This document shows positions 9,345-19,521 of a stretch of 64,000 nucleotides of DNA, one piece after another (position 1 is the first letter of the stretch; each line of letters opens with the position of its first letter). The translations under genes were made by a program, and so were the position numbers. Source of the DNA: CANKHA01 sp035652315 (GTDB lineage Bacteria; Pseudomonadota; Alphaproteobacteria; Rhizobiales; Xanthobacteraceae); contig DASREA010000002.1 in assembly GCA_035652315.1 (NCBI GenBank), positions 1-64,000 of the forward strand. The letters run 5' to 3'. The notes under the pieces were generated by a model, which was given only the letters and a program-made list of their open reading frames with translations, had not been told where the DNA came from and made no database searches.

Positions 9345-10619
9345 ATGTTCCAGCGCGCGCTGCACCCGCACGATCTCAACGAGCTTTATACGAAGTGGAC
9401 CGTGGCCGGCGCGGTTTTTTTTGTCGCGCTCGAAGCCTGCTATTGGTACCTATCGGGCGCGCCGAGCTTTTCCAAGCCATCGGTCGATTTCAACACCTAC
9501 GCAGTCGGTCGCGACTTCATCAATACCTGGATGGGCGGCCGTTCCGCTTTTGAAGGCGGTCCCGCGGCGTGGTTCGACATGGCGAATTACAACGCCGCCC
9601 TGCGCGAGATGCTCGGGTCGTTCTTTCCCGATCATTATTGGTCGTATCCGCCGCACATCTTGCTGTTTATTTGGCCCTTCGGCTTGTTGCCCTACTTCCC
9701 GGCTTACCTGCTGTGGTGCGTCCTCGGCGTCGCACTCTATCTGCTGGCCAGCACGCAGCTCGTGCGCCGCAATTATCTTCTTTTTCTCGCCGTCGCGCCC
9801 GGCGTCGCCGTCTGCGCATTCTTTGGCCAGAACGGATTTTATACCTCCGCTTTGTTTCTTGGCGGGATGATGCTGCTCGATCGGCGTCCGCTGCTTGCGG
9901 GAATCCTGTTCGGCATTCTCACCGTCAAACCGCAGATCGGATATCTCTTGCCCATCGTGCTTCTGCTGACGGGACGCTGGCGGACCATTGCCGCCGCCTG
10001 CGCGACCGCCGCTGCTCTCATCGCCGCTACCACGATCTGGTTCGGCGCGGACATCTGGGTCGAATATTTCGAAAAAGTGCTGCCGCAGCAAAAGTGGCTG
10101 ATCACCGACGGCCGCGGTCTGCTCTTGACCATGGTTTCTTCGGTCTTCTTCGCCAGCCGGCGCATCGAGCTGCCGCAATATATCGGCTGGGCACTGCAGA
10201 TCGTCGTATCGCTGAGCGTCATCGCCGCCGTGATCTGGACCTATTGGCGAAAGCGCGATCCGCTGCTGTCGCTGGCCTTTCTGGCGACGGCGACGTTTCT
10301 GGCAAGCCCTTACATCCTCAATTACGATATGGTCATGCTGGGATGCATGGTGGCCGCCCTGCGCGATCGCGAGGATACGACGGACTTCGATCACTGGCTC
10401 GGTCTGGCGGTGTGGTCGCTGCCGGCTTCGATGATGCTGTTCGGCGCCCTGTTCATCCCAATCGCTCCGGTGGTGCTGATCGTCTTCGCCGGCCGGCTGC
10501 TCCAGCGCTTGCGGCAAAGCGAGAGGCGCCAGCCGTCCCAGCCGTCGGAACTGGTGCAAATCCTCGGGTCGCTTATTTGCTCGCGCCGTGCCGCCGGCAA
10601 AGCCATGGCAGGGCAATAG
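9345..10619 (+). CDS. DUF2029/GT87-like polytopic membrane protein, copy B (paralogue)
   Basis: A 424-residue multi-pass membrane protein clearly paralogous to its upstream neighbour: YAVGRDFINTWMGGRSAF and HYWSYPPHILLFIWPFG align with the matching segments of copy A, as do FFGQNGFY, LFGILTVKPQ and FLASPYILNYDMV. This points to tandem duplication followed by divergence. The ATG at 9345 has GCAGGG upstream. The two genes sit in the grpE-dnaK interval, in the same direction, 100 bases apart. Glycosyltransferase activity is inferred from family resemblance; no substrate can be read from the sequence. Confidence 0.75.
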   Translation: MFQRALHPHDLNELYTKWTVAGAVFFVALEACYWYLSGAPSFSKPSVDFNTYAVGRDFINTWMGGRSAFEGGPAAWFDMANYNAALREMLGSFFPDHYWSYPPHILLFIWPFGLLPYFPAYLLWCVLGVALYLLASTQLVRRNYLLFLAVAPGVAVCAFFGQNGFYTSALFLGGMMLLDRRPLLAGILFGILTVKPQIGYLLPIVLLLTGRWRTIAAACATAAALIAATTIWFGADIWVEYFEKVLPQQKWLITDGRGLLLTMVSSVFFASRRIELPQYIGWALQIVVSLSVIAAVIWTYWRKRDPLLSLAFLATATFLASPYILNYDMVMLGCMVAALRDREDTTDFDHWLGLAVWSLPASMMLFGALFIPIAPVVLIVFAGRLLQRLRQSERRQPSQPSELVQILGSLICSRRAAGKAMAGQ

Positions 10620-10659
10620 GCCCGGTGAGTCGCCATCCGGCCTGAATGGGGCCTGCCAC

Positions 10660-10687
10660 CTTGCGGCTTAATCGCGCCCTCCTATAT
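10660..10687 (+). promoter_or_regulatory. RpoH (sigma32) heat-shock promoter of dnaK
   Basis: CTTG at 10660-10663, a 17-base spacer, then CCTATAT at 10681-10687. This matches the alphaproteobacterial sigma32 consensus (CTTG-N17-CYTATNT) at every fixed position. Transcription would start near 10694, leaving a leader of about 130 bases before dnaK. Confidence 0.82.
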
Positions 10688-10824
10688 GACCAGAGGCGCC
10701 GCAATTTACGCGGCCTAGCGACCACTTGGGGGTCGGTATCGGGGGCTCCGCGGGGGACCGCGGGGAATTTCCATCCGGGCGCCGTGAGGGCCGGGCCGAC
10801 CTGCCGCAGAGAATGAGGAAAGTC

Positions 10825-12747
<1,923 letters not shown>

Positions 12748-12763
12748 CCTTCAGGAAGAGCAT

Positions 12764-12817
12764 GGCCTTCATCCCTTGATCTGGCATCGGCCGACGCGGG
12801 ATGAGGGCCTTCGTTTT
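12764..12817 (+). terminator. Hairpin with T-run between dnaK and dnaJ (possible partial terminator)
   Basis: GGCCTTCATCCC at 12764-12775 pairs with GGGATGAGGGCC at 12798-12809 (12 base pairs, one of them G-U), with a 22-base loop, followed by TTCGTTTT. The shape fits a rho-independent terminator, although the loop is large. Lying within the 176-base dnaK-dnaJ gap, it could lower dnaJ expression relative to dnaK. Confidence 0.5.
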
Positions 12818-12923
12818 GGGGAGGCGCTCTCGTTGCAACGGATTGCTAAGGCCATTCACCGGGTCATTTCGGTAGCGGCCGTTGCGCAACGCCACGAGAC
12901 GCTGCGGTGAACCGAGCCTAGCG

Positions 12924-14063
12924 ATGTCAAAACGCGACTATTACGAAGTGCTTGGTGTAGCCCGCTCGGCCAGCGACGCCGACATCAAGGCTGCGTTTCG
13001 CAAGCTCGCCATGCAGCATCACCCGGACCGCAATCCCGGCGACCGGGATTGCGAGCACCGCTTCAAGGAGCTCAACGAGGCCTATGAGGTCCTCAAGGAT
13101 GCCGAGAAGCGCGCCGCCTACGACCGTTTCGGCCACGCCGCCTTCGAGCGCAACAGCGGCGGCGGATTCGGCTTTGGCGCTGAATTTGCCTCCACCTTTT
13201 CCGACATCTTCGAGGATCTGTTCGGCATGGGCGGCCGGCGCGCGCGAAGCTCGGGGCGCGAGCGCGGCGGCGACCTGCGCTACAATATGGAAATAACGCT
13301 GGAGGAAGCCTACTCCGGCAAGACCGCGCAAATCCGCATTCCCACTTCGGTGATCTGCGAAGATTGCTCCGGCAGCGGCGCCAAGAGCGGAACCCGTGCC
13401 AAGACCTGCGCGACCTGCAGCGGCCATGGAAAGATCCGGCACAATCAGGGTTTCTTCACGCTGGAGCGCACCTGCCCGGCCTGTCACGGGCACGGGCAGG
13501 TCATCGAAAATCCCTGTCCGTCCTGTTCCGGGTCCGGACGGGTGACGCGCGAACGCCTGCTCTCGGTCAACATTCCCGCCGGTGTCGAGGACGGAACGCG
13601 CATTCGTCTTGCCGGAGAAGGCGAGGCGGGAATCCGCGGCGGCCCCTCCGGCGACCTCTATATTTTCCTCTCGCTCGCCACGCATGATTTCTTCCAGCGC
13701 GAAGGCGCCGATCTCTATTGCCGCGTTCCCATTTCCATGGTGACCGCAAGCTTGGGTGGCGATTTCGAGGTTCCCACCATCGATGGCGGGCGCACCCGGG
13801 TGAAGGTTCCCGAAGGCACCCAATCCGGCCGCCGCTTCCGGCTCACCGGTAAAGGCATGCCGGTGCTGCGCAGCAAACAAACCGGCGACATGTATGTGCA
13901 GGTCGTGGTCGAAACCCCACAGAAGCTAAGCAAGAAGCAGAAGGAACTGCTGCGCGAATTTGAAAAGCTCTCGTCGCAGGAAACTCAACCCGAATCCGCG
14001 GGATTTCTCACCCGAGTCAAAGAGTTCTTCGATTCCATGGGGGCCCGCACCGGCACGCCCTAG
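12924..14063 (+). CDS. dnaJ: Molecular chaperone DnaJ (Hsp40)
   Basis: Co-chaperone that stimulates the DnaK ATPase and delivers substrates. The 379-residue protein has a J domain (DYYEVLGVARSASDADIK, then HHPDRNPGD with the HPD motif near residue 34), a Gly/Phe-rich linker, a zinc domain with four CxxCxGxG repeats (CEDCSGSG, CATCSGHG, CPACHGHG, CPSCSGSG) and a C-terminal substrate domain. This makes it a type I DnaJ with all modules intact. The ATG at 12924 is set by the conserved N-terminus MSKRDYYEVLG. Confidence 0.98.
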   Translation: MSKRDYYEVLGVARSASDADIKAAFRKLAMQHHPDRNPGDRDCEHRFKELNEAYEVLKDAEKRAAYDRFGHAAFERNSGGGFGFGAEFASTFSDIFEDLFGMGGRRARSSGRERGGDLRYNMEITLEEAYSGKTAQIRIPTSVICEDCSGSGAKSGTRAKTCATCSGHGKIRHNQGFFTLERTCPACHGHGQVIENPCPSCSGSGRVTRERLLSVNIPAGVEDGTRIRLAGEGEAGIRGGPSGDLYIFLSLATHDFFQREGADLYCRVPISMVTASLGGDFEVPTIDGGRTRVKVPEGTQSGRRFRLTGKGMPVLRSKQTGDMYVQVVVETPQKLSKKQKELLREFEKLSSQETQPESAGFLTRVKEFFDSMGARTGTP

Positions 14064-14146
14064 CGCTTGACCCTGGGCGCCGGGCGCTATACCGGTGGTC
14101 AGTCCAGCCTTATTCAGTTTGTCATATTCAAAGTCACTGCGGTCCC

Positions 14147-14776
14147 ATGCCCTTGCCAACTGCCGTTCGCGTCGCGAAGAAGGCTCAGCGCTTCGATGAG
14201 GTGCATTTTCTTCGCTCGGTGCTGGAAAAGCCGCTGGCGACGGGCGCCGTTTTGCCGTCGGGGCGCATGCTGGCGCGCACCATGGCCGGCTATGTGGACC
14301 CGCGCGCCGAGGGCCCTGTGATCGAATTGGGACCTGGGACCGGTCCGGTTACCGAAGCGCTCGTGGACCACGGCGTGGATCCGGCGCGGCTCGTTCTCGT
14401 CGAATTCAATCCGACATTCTGCCGGCTGCTGCGCTCCCGCTTTCCCGCGGCGACCGTGGTTCAGGGCGACGCGTACCGATTGCAGCGGCTCCTCGGCAGC
14501 TTGCTGCGCGAACCGGCGGCGGCGGTGGTTTCCGGCCTGCCGTTGTTCACCAAGCCGCTGAAGATGCGGCTGCGTTTGATGTGCAATGCCTTTGCGCTGC
14601 TAGGCGCCGATGCTCCCTTTGTGCAATTTACCTACGCGCTTGTGCCCCCGATCCCGAAGAATCTCGCCGGCGTGACGGTGGAAGCGTCCGAGCGCATCTG
14701 GCTCAATCTGCCGCCGGCTCAGGTTTGGGTTTATCGCAAGAGCGAGATGCCCGCCGCAGTCGACGACCCGGTGTGA
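14147..14776 (+). CDS. PmtA-like phospholipid N-methyltransferase family protein
   Basis: A 209-residue SAM-dependent methyltransferase. EGPVIELGPGTGPVTEALVDHG (near residues 53-74) is the SAM-binding motif I; VVSGLPLFTKP is motif IV-like and the C-terminal LNLPPAQVWVYRK is typical of short PmtA-like enzymes that methylate phosphatidylethanolamine toward phosphatidylcholine. Location directly downstream of dnaKJ is also seen for pmtA in some rhizobia. A possible promoter, TTGACC at 14067 with TATACC at 14088 (spacer 15), precedes it. Small rRNA dimethylase-like enzymes share the motif, so the substrate is inferred. Confidence 0.7.
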   Translation: MPLPTAVRVAKKAQRFDEVHFLRSVLEKPLATGAVLPSGRMLARTMAGYVDPRAEGPVIELGPGTGPVTEALVDHGVDPARLVLVEFNPTFCRLLRSRFPAATVVQGDAYRLQRLLGSLLREPAAAVVSGLPLFTKPLKMRLRLMCNAFALLGADAPFVQFTYALVPPIPKNLAGVTVEASERIWLNLPPAQVWVYRKSEMPAAVDDPV

Positions 14777-14894
14777 CCGCGCTTGGCCGCCAGCCGCGCC
14801 ATCTTGGTTCGCCCGCTATTTCCCGCATCGCCATTGGCTGCCACGCCGGCGCATTCCGCCGCGCTATACTGGTGACTCCTTTTTGGAGCTGACG

Positions 14895-15476
14895 ATGCCC
14901 GTTCCGCGAATCCTTGTGATGCCCGGGTCCACGCGCAACAAGTCGCATAACGCGCGCCTCGCGGCGCTGGCGGCGAAGGAATTCACCATGATCGACGCAG
15001 TCGTCAATCAGGTGTCGCTGCTCGATTATCCCATGCCGCTCTACGATCCCGATCACGACATGGTTTCCGGTGCGCCGGCCAACGCGGTGAAGCTGAAGAA
15101 AATGATGATGGCGCATCACGGCATCTTCATCGCCAGCCCGGAATACAACGCCTCGGTTTCGCCACTGATGAAAAACGTGATCGACTGGGTTTCGCGCGTG
15201 CGCGAAAGGAACGAACCGGCCTATGCCGCGTTTCGCGGCCGTGTCCTTGCGCTCGGCGCGGCGTCGACGGAACCGCATGGCGGCGCGCGCGGGCTGCTCG
15301 CATTGCGGCAAATTCTCGAGCTTGGCTGCGGCGCGCTCGTCATCCCCGATCAGGTCTGCGTCGGCAATGCGGAAAGCGCATTTGACGAAATGGATAATTT
15401 GAAGGACGCGCGGCAAGCCGCGGCGTTGAAGGCGCTGGTCCGTCGTTTGGTCGATACGGCGCAGCAATTGAATTAA
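14895..15476 (+). CDS. NAD(P)H-dependent FMN reductase / flavodoxin-like quinone reductase
   Basis: A 193-residue flavodoxin-fold reductase of the NADPH-dependent FMN reductase family. PRILVMPGSTRNKSHNARLA forms the phosphate-binding loop for FMN; FIASPEYNASVSPLMKNVIDWVSR is the family signature. The ATG at 14895 (MPVPRIL) is preferred over 14883 because GGAG sits 7 bases upstream. It ends 12 bases before pyrF and may be cotranscribed with it. The physiological acceptor (quinone, chromate, azo compound or free FMN) cannot be told from the sequence. Confidence 0.88.
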   Translation: MPVPRILVMPGSTRNKSHNARLAALAAKEFTMIDAVVNQVSLLDYPMPLYDPDHDMVSGAPANAVKLKKMMMAHHGIFIASPEYNASVSPLMKNVIDWVSRVRERNEPAYAAFRGRVLALGAASTEPHGGARGLLALRQILELGCGALVIPDQVCVGNAESAFDEMDNLKDARQAAALKALVRRLVDTAQQLN

Positions 15477-15488
15477 GGAGTCCCCGAC

Positions 15489-16193
15489 GTGAAGCTCGCG
15501 CCGCGCGATCGTCTGATTGTCGCTCTCGACGTCTCCGACGTGCGCGCGGCACAGGATCTCGTGATCCGGCTCGGCGACGCGGCGGGTGTTTACAAGATCG
15601 GCTATCAGCTCGCCTTCGCCGGCGGGCTTTCCTTGGCGCAGGAACTGGCGCGATCCGGCAAGCGCGTCTTTCTCGACCTGAAGCTGCACGATATCGCGAA
15701 TACCGTGGCCAAGGGCGTGGAGGGCCTGATCCGCCTTGGCGCCAGTTTCATTACCGTGCACGGCTATCCGCAGACCATGAAGGCGGCGGTCGCGGCCAAG
15801 GCGGGATCGGACGTGAAAATTCTCGCCGTGACAGTGCTGACATCCTATGACGACGCCGACTTGGCGGCCGCAGGCTACGAGCTCGACGTCCGCGAGCTGG
15901 TGGCGGCGCGCGCGGAACAGGCGCGCGACATCGGCGTCGACGGCCTTGTCTGCGCCGCGGCTGAGGCGACGATGCTGCGTCCCATGCTGGGGGCGAATAT
16001 TGTGCTGGTGACACCCGGCATTCGTCCCTCCGGCGCGGCGATTGGCGATCAGAAGCGCATAATGACGCCGGCTGCGGCGATCGCGGCCGGCGCCGATTAT
16101 CTCGTCGTCGGGCGGCCGATCGTCGAGGCGGCTGACCCCAAAGCTGCCGCCGATGCGATCGTTGCGGAAATCGCGCGGGCTTTGCCGCAATAG
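15489..16193 (+). CDS. pyrF: Orotidine 5'-phosphate decarboxylase
   Basis: Last step of de novo UMP synthesis: decarboxylates OMP to UMP. The 234-residue TIM barrel begins RDRLIVALDVSD; the catalytic block is FLDLKLHDIANT, with D63, K65 and D68 forming the charged network, and VTPGIRPSG is the phosphate loop. The start is a GTG at 15489 with AAGGAG 9 bases upstream. It is followed at 10 bases by a DUF1330 gene. Confidence 0.97.
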   Translation: MKLAPRDRLIVALDVSDVRAAQDLVIRLGDAAGVYKIGYQLAFAGGLSLAQELARSGKRVFLDLKLHDIANTVAKGVEGLIRLGASFITVHGYPQTMKAAVAAKAGSDVKILAVTVLTSYDDADLAAAGYELDVRELVAARAEQARDIGVDGLVCAAAEATMLRPMLGANIVLVTPGIRPSGAAIGDQKRIMTPAAAIAAGADYLVVGRPIVEAADPKAAADAIVAEIARALPQ

Positions 16194-16203
16194 GAGGTGT
16201 GAC

Positions 16204-16509
16204 GTGGCGAAGAAGGGATATTGGATCGTGCGCGCCGATGTCAGCGATGCCGAGGCTTATGGCCGTTACGTCGCCGCCAATGCCGATGCCTTCAAGAAAT
16301 ACGGCGCGCGCTTCCTGGTGCGCGGCGGCGATACCGAAATCGTGGAAGGTGCCGGCCGGTCGCGTAACGTGGTGGTCGAGTTCCCGAGCTTTGCCGAGGC
16401 CCTCGCCTGCTACCGTTCGCCCGAATATCAACGCGCCATGACCCATCGGCAGGGCAAGGCGACCGCCGACATCGTCGTTGTCGAGGGCTATGACGGCCCG
16501 CAGCCCTGA
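16204..16509 (+). CDS. DUF1330 family protein
   Basis: A 101-residue dimeric alpha-beta barrel-like protein of the DUF1330 family: KGYWIVRADVSDAEAYGRYV at the start, FLVRGGDTEIVEG in the middle and ADIVVVEGYDG at the end. Function is unknown for the family. The start is the GTG at 16204, which has a near-perfect AGGAGGTG ribosome site 4 bases upstream; reading from an earlier in-frame ATG would overlap pyrF. It probably shares a message with pyrF. Confidence 0.85.
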   Translation: MAKKGYWIVRADVSDAEAYGRYVAANADAFKKYGARFLVRGGDTEIVEGAGRSRNVVVEFPSFAEALACYRSPEYQRAMTHRQGKATADIVVVEGYDGPQP

Positions 16510-16570
16510 GCGCCCGCCCGCCTTCCCTTGTGCCTTGAGCACCGCTATACCCCCGCGGGGAGACCAATCC

Positions 16571-17386
16571 ATGTCCGACATGCGGCTGATCGTGGCCGGC
16601 GCCGGCGGGCGCATGGGCCGCACGCTGATCAAGGCTATTGCCGACACGCCGGGCGTGACGCTGGCCGGGGCGTTGGAGGATGCGCGCTCGCCGCTCGTTG
16701 GGCAGGACTCCGGAACGCTCGCGGGCCTGGGCGCCAACGGCATCGCCATCGGCGGCGACGCCAAGGTTCTGGCCGGCAAGGCTGATGGCATTATCGACTT
16801 CTCGGTGCCGCCCGCGACGGTGGCGCTGGCGGCGCTGGCGGCGCATTCCGGCCTCGTCCATGTCATCGGCACGACGGGACTTGCCCCCGGCGACGAAGCC
16901 AAGATCAGGGACGCCGCGCGCTCCGCCGTCATCGTGAAATCCGGCAACATGAGTCTCGGCGTCAATCTGCTCGTTGCGCTGGCCAAGCGCGTGGCGAAGA
17001 CGCTGGATGCGGATTTCGATATCGAAATCCTGGAAATGCATCACGGCAAGAAAGTCGATGCGCCCTCCGGCACCGCGTTGATGCTGGGTGCGGCCGCTGC
17101 GGAGGGCCGCGGCATTGATCTCGGCAAGCATTCGGCGCGCGCCCGCGACGGCCAAACCGGCGCGCGCAAGCGCGGCGACATCGGCTTCGCCTCGTTGCGC
17201 GGCGGCAGCGTCGTTGGGGAACATGGGGTGATCTTCGCCGGTCCTGCCGAGCGGCTGGAGCTTTGGCACAAGGCGGAGGACCGCATGATCTTCGCGCACG
17301 GCGCGCTGAAGGCCGCGCTCTGGGCGCGCAACCAGAAGCCCGGTCTCTATTCGATGGCCGATGTGCTGGATTTGTCCGGCTTTTAA
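16571..17386 (+). CDS. dapB: 4-hydroxy-tetrahydrodipicolinate reductase
   Basis: NAD(P)H-dependent enzyme of the diaminopimelate/lysine pathway, supplying peptidoglycan cross-link residues. The 271-residue protein has MRLIVAGAGGRMGRTLIK (nucleotide-binding loop), HVIGTTGLAP, and the substrate motif EMHHGKKVDAPSGTALMLG with the catalytic His-His and Lys. GGGGAGA lies before the ATG at 16571; the gene is 50 bases upstream of gpmA in the same direction. Confidence 0.97.
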   Translation: MSDMRLIVAGAGGRMGRTLIKAIADTPGVTLAGALEDARSPLVGQDSGTLAGLGANGIAIGGDAKVLAGKADGIIDFSVPPATVALAALAAHSGLVHVIGTTGLAPGDEAKIRDAARSAVIVKSGNMSLGVNLLVALAKRVAKTLDADFDIEILEMHHGKKVDAPSGTALMLGAAAAEGRGIDLGKHSARARDGQTGARKRGDIGFASLRGGSVVGEHGVIFAGPAERLELWHKAEDRMIFAHGALKAALWARNQKPGLYSMADVLDLSGF

Positions 17387-17436
17387 TGCGCAATGGAACG
17401 CGCCGTGCAGGCGGCAAACAGTCTGAGGATTCATAG

Positions 17437-18060
17437 ATGTCTGATCGTGTTCTGGTACTCGTGCGCCACGGCCAAAGCGCGTGGAACCTGACCAATCTCT
17501 TCACCGGCTGGCGCGACGTCGATCTCACCGATCAGGGCATCGCGGAGGCGCGCGAGGCCGGCCGCAAGCTCGCGGCGCAGAATATCCGTTTCGATCTGGC
17601 CTTCACCTCGGCGCTCAAGCGCGCGCAACGCACGCTCGATCTCATGCTCGAGGAAATGGGCCAGGCCAACGTGCCGGTGTTCAAGGATCAGGCACTCAAC
17701 GAACGTGACTACGGCGACCTTTCCGGCCTCAACAAGGACGATGCGCGGGCGCGCTGGGGCGAGGAGCAGGTTCACCTTTGGCGCCGCTCCTACGACATCG
17801 CGCCGCCCGGCGGCGAAAGCCTGCGCGACACCGCCGCGCGCGTGCTGCCCTATTACATTCAGGAAATCCTGCCGCATGTGCTGCGCGGCGAGCGCGTGCT
17901 GGTAGTGGCGCACGGCAATTCGCTGCGCGCGCTGGTCATGGTGCTCGACCGGCTCGGGCCGGAAGGCATCGTGCACCGCGAATTGCAAACCGGCGTGCCG
18001 ATCGTCTACCGGATCAATGCCGATTCCACGGTGGAATCGAAACTGGAAATGGCGGGCTAG
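17437..18060 (+). CDS. gpmA: 2,3-bisphosphoglycerate-dependent phosphoglycerate mutase
   Basis: Interconverts 3- and 2-phosphoglycerate in glycolysis. The 207-residue protein has the phosphohistidine motif VLVRHGQSAWN (H11), FTGWRDVDLTDQG, the substrate loop LNERDYGDLSG and the second histidine in VVAHGNSLRALV. It lacks the roughly 20-residue insert found in the 250-residue E. coli enzyme; the short form is common in alphaproteobacteria. GAGGATT precedes the ATG. Its TAG overlaps the stop codon of the convergent Ada-like gene in a shared CTAG. Confidence 0.94.
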   Translation: MSDRVLVLVRHGQSAWNLTNLFTGWRDVDLTDQGIAEAREAGRKLAAQNIRFDLAFTSALKRAQRTLDLMLEEMGQANVPVFKDQALNERDYGDLSGLNKDDARARWGEEQVHLWRRSYDIAPPGGESLRDTAARVLPYYIQEILPHVLRGERVLVVAHGNSLRALVMVLDRLGPEGIVHRELQTGVPIVYRINADSTVESKLEMAG

Positions 18061-18947
18061 GCGCCGGCTATTTGCCCCGCTTCCCAGCCAAGCATGGCGC
18101 GCTTGCGCGTCAGCCCCCAGTGATAGCCGGTGAGCGCGCCGGATTTTCCGATCACCCGATGGCAGGGAACGACGAAGCAGATCGGATTGCGGCCAACCGC
18201 CGCGCCCACGGCCCGCGCGGCTTTCGGCGTGCAGACCTTGGCCGCGATATCTGAATAGGTCGTGGCGCGGCCGACGGGCACTTTCAGCAAAGTTTCCCAT
18301 ACCCGCAGTTCGAAGTCGGTGCCGATCAGAACGATGCGCAACGGCTGTTCCGGCCGCCACAGCTTGCGATCGAAGACGCGCCTTGCATAAGGGAGCGTGG
18401 CCGCGGCGTCTTCAATATACGTGGCCTTTGGCCAGCGTGCCTGCATCTCGGCGAGCACCGCCGCGTCTCCCGCGGCATCGGCGAAGGCAAGGCCGGCAAG
18501 CCCGCGCGGCGTCGCCATGATGAGCGCGCTGCCAAAGGGCGACGGATGGAATCCGTAGGCGATGCGCAATCCCGCGCCGCCGGATTTCCATTCGCCGGGC
18601 GACATCGCCTCATGCGTCACAAAAAGATCGTGCAGCCGCCCGGGGCCCGACAGCCCTACTTCGTAGGCGGCATCGAGCACGCTTGCGGAATCCCGCAGCA
18701 GATTTCGCGCGTGGTCGAGCGTCAACGCGGAGACAAAGGCCTTCGGCGTCAGCCCGGCCCAGCGGCGGAACAGATGATGCAGCTCGGTCGGCGTTATCCC
18801 GACCGCATGAGCGATGGCCTCGACCTCCGGCTGAGCGCGCCAATGCTCGGTGATGAAGGCGATGGCGCAGCGCACGAGGTCGTAGTCAGACGCGGGCGCG
18901 GCGGCAGGCGGGGGCGGCACGATGGAGCTTTTGGCGATCTGTAGCAT
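18057..18947 (-). CDS. Ada-like bifunctional protein: AraC-type HTH plus methylated-DNA-cysteine methyltransferase
   Basis: A 296-residue fusion. Residues about 25-120 form an AraC-type DNA-binding domain (HWRAQPEVEAIAHAVGITPT with two helix-turn-helix units). The C-terminal half is an O6-alkylguanine transferase ending in the active-site motif PCHRV, with the acceptor cysteine at C262. The zinc-binding N-terminal methylphosphotriester sensor of E. coli Ada is absent, as in many alphaproteobacterial Ada variants, so methylphosphotriester sensing is not expected. It repairs O6-alkylguanine and may act as a regulator; its targets are not visible. Confidence 0.88.
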   Translation of the reverse strand: MLQIAKSSIVPPPPAAAPASDYDLVRCAIAFITEHWRAQPEVEAIAHAVGITPTELHHLFRRWAGLTPKAFVSALTLDHARNLLRDSASVLDAAYEVGLSGPGRLHDLFVTHEAMSPGEWKSGGAGLRIAYGFHPSPFGSALIMATPRGLAGLAFADAAGDAAVLAEMQARWPKATYIEDAAATLPYARRVFDRKLWRPEQPLRIVLIGTDFELRVWETLLKVPVGRATTYSDIAAKVCTPKAARAVGAAVGRNPICFVVPCHRVIGKSGALTGYHWGLTRKRAMLGWEAGQIAGA

Positions 18948-18993
18948 GGTTCTTAGCTAGACCTCGCGGCGGCGCCGCACCACCCGGTTTCTG

Positions 18994-19512
18994 CTAAATC
19001 GGGCTCCGTGCCGGCCCGCGCGCGGCCTCGCCCAAGGCCTGGCCGAGGGCCAGCGCGAATTTCCGCTTCTCCTTGGGGCCGAGGAAGGCAGCGACGCTGA
19101 GGCGTTGGCCGCGCGAGCTGAGAAACAATCGCTCGATGCCGAATTCCTCGTGCACCTCCTGCTGCAGCCGAACCCAGAGCGGATTCGCCGACCATTCGGA
19201 GACCTGGCCGCGCGCGCTCACTTTGCGCACGGTCAGCGCCGAACAGGACACGGTCACCTGTTCATAGGCCGTCGCCTGCCGGTAATTTGCGCGGAAGGCG
19301 AAATAGAGCAAAAGCACGTCGAGCCCGAGGAAACCGAAAATCGGCCACGCGCCCATCAGAATGAAAACCATCCCTCCGGCGAAGCTGACCGCGCCGAGGC
19401 TACTCATCAGCACAAGAAACCCGGTCGGGCCGAGCGAACGGTGCGGCCTGAGAACCGCGGAGAAGATCGTGGGTTCAGCGCTGCTGTCGTTGCCGGGATT
19501 CATGCTGCTCAT
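18994..19512 (-). CDS. DUF2244 family membrane protein
   Basis: A 172-residue protein with two adjacent transmembrane segments near residues 30-70 (GFLVLMSSLGAVSFAGGMVF and PIFGFLGLDVLLLYFAFRAN) and a C-terminal soluble beta domain, the layout of DUF2244. It opens with a short polar region, SAVLRPHRSLGP, typical of the family. Function is unknown. ATGs at 19512 and 19503 are both possible starts; neither has a strong ribosome site. The start at 19512 leaves only 9 bases to the divergent nth start. Confidence 0.85.
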   Translation of the reverse strand: MSSMNPGNDSSAEPTIFSAVLRPHRSLGPTGFLVLMSSLGAVSFAGGMVFILMGAWPIFGFLGLDVLLLYFAFRANYRQATAYEQVTVSCSALTVRKVSARGQVSEWSANPLWVRLQQEVHEEFGIERLFLSSRGQRLSVAAFLGPKEKRKFALALGQALGEAARGPARSPI

Positions 19513-19521
19513 TATACCGGA

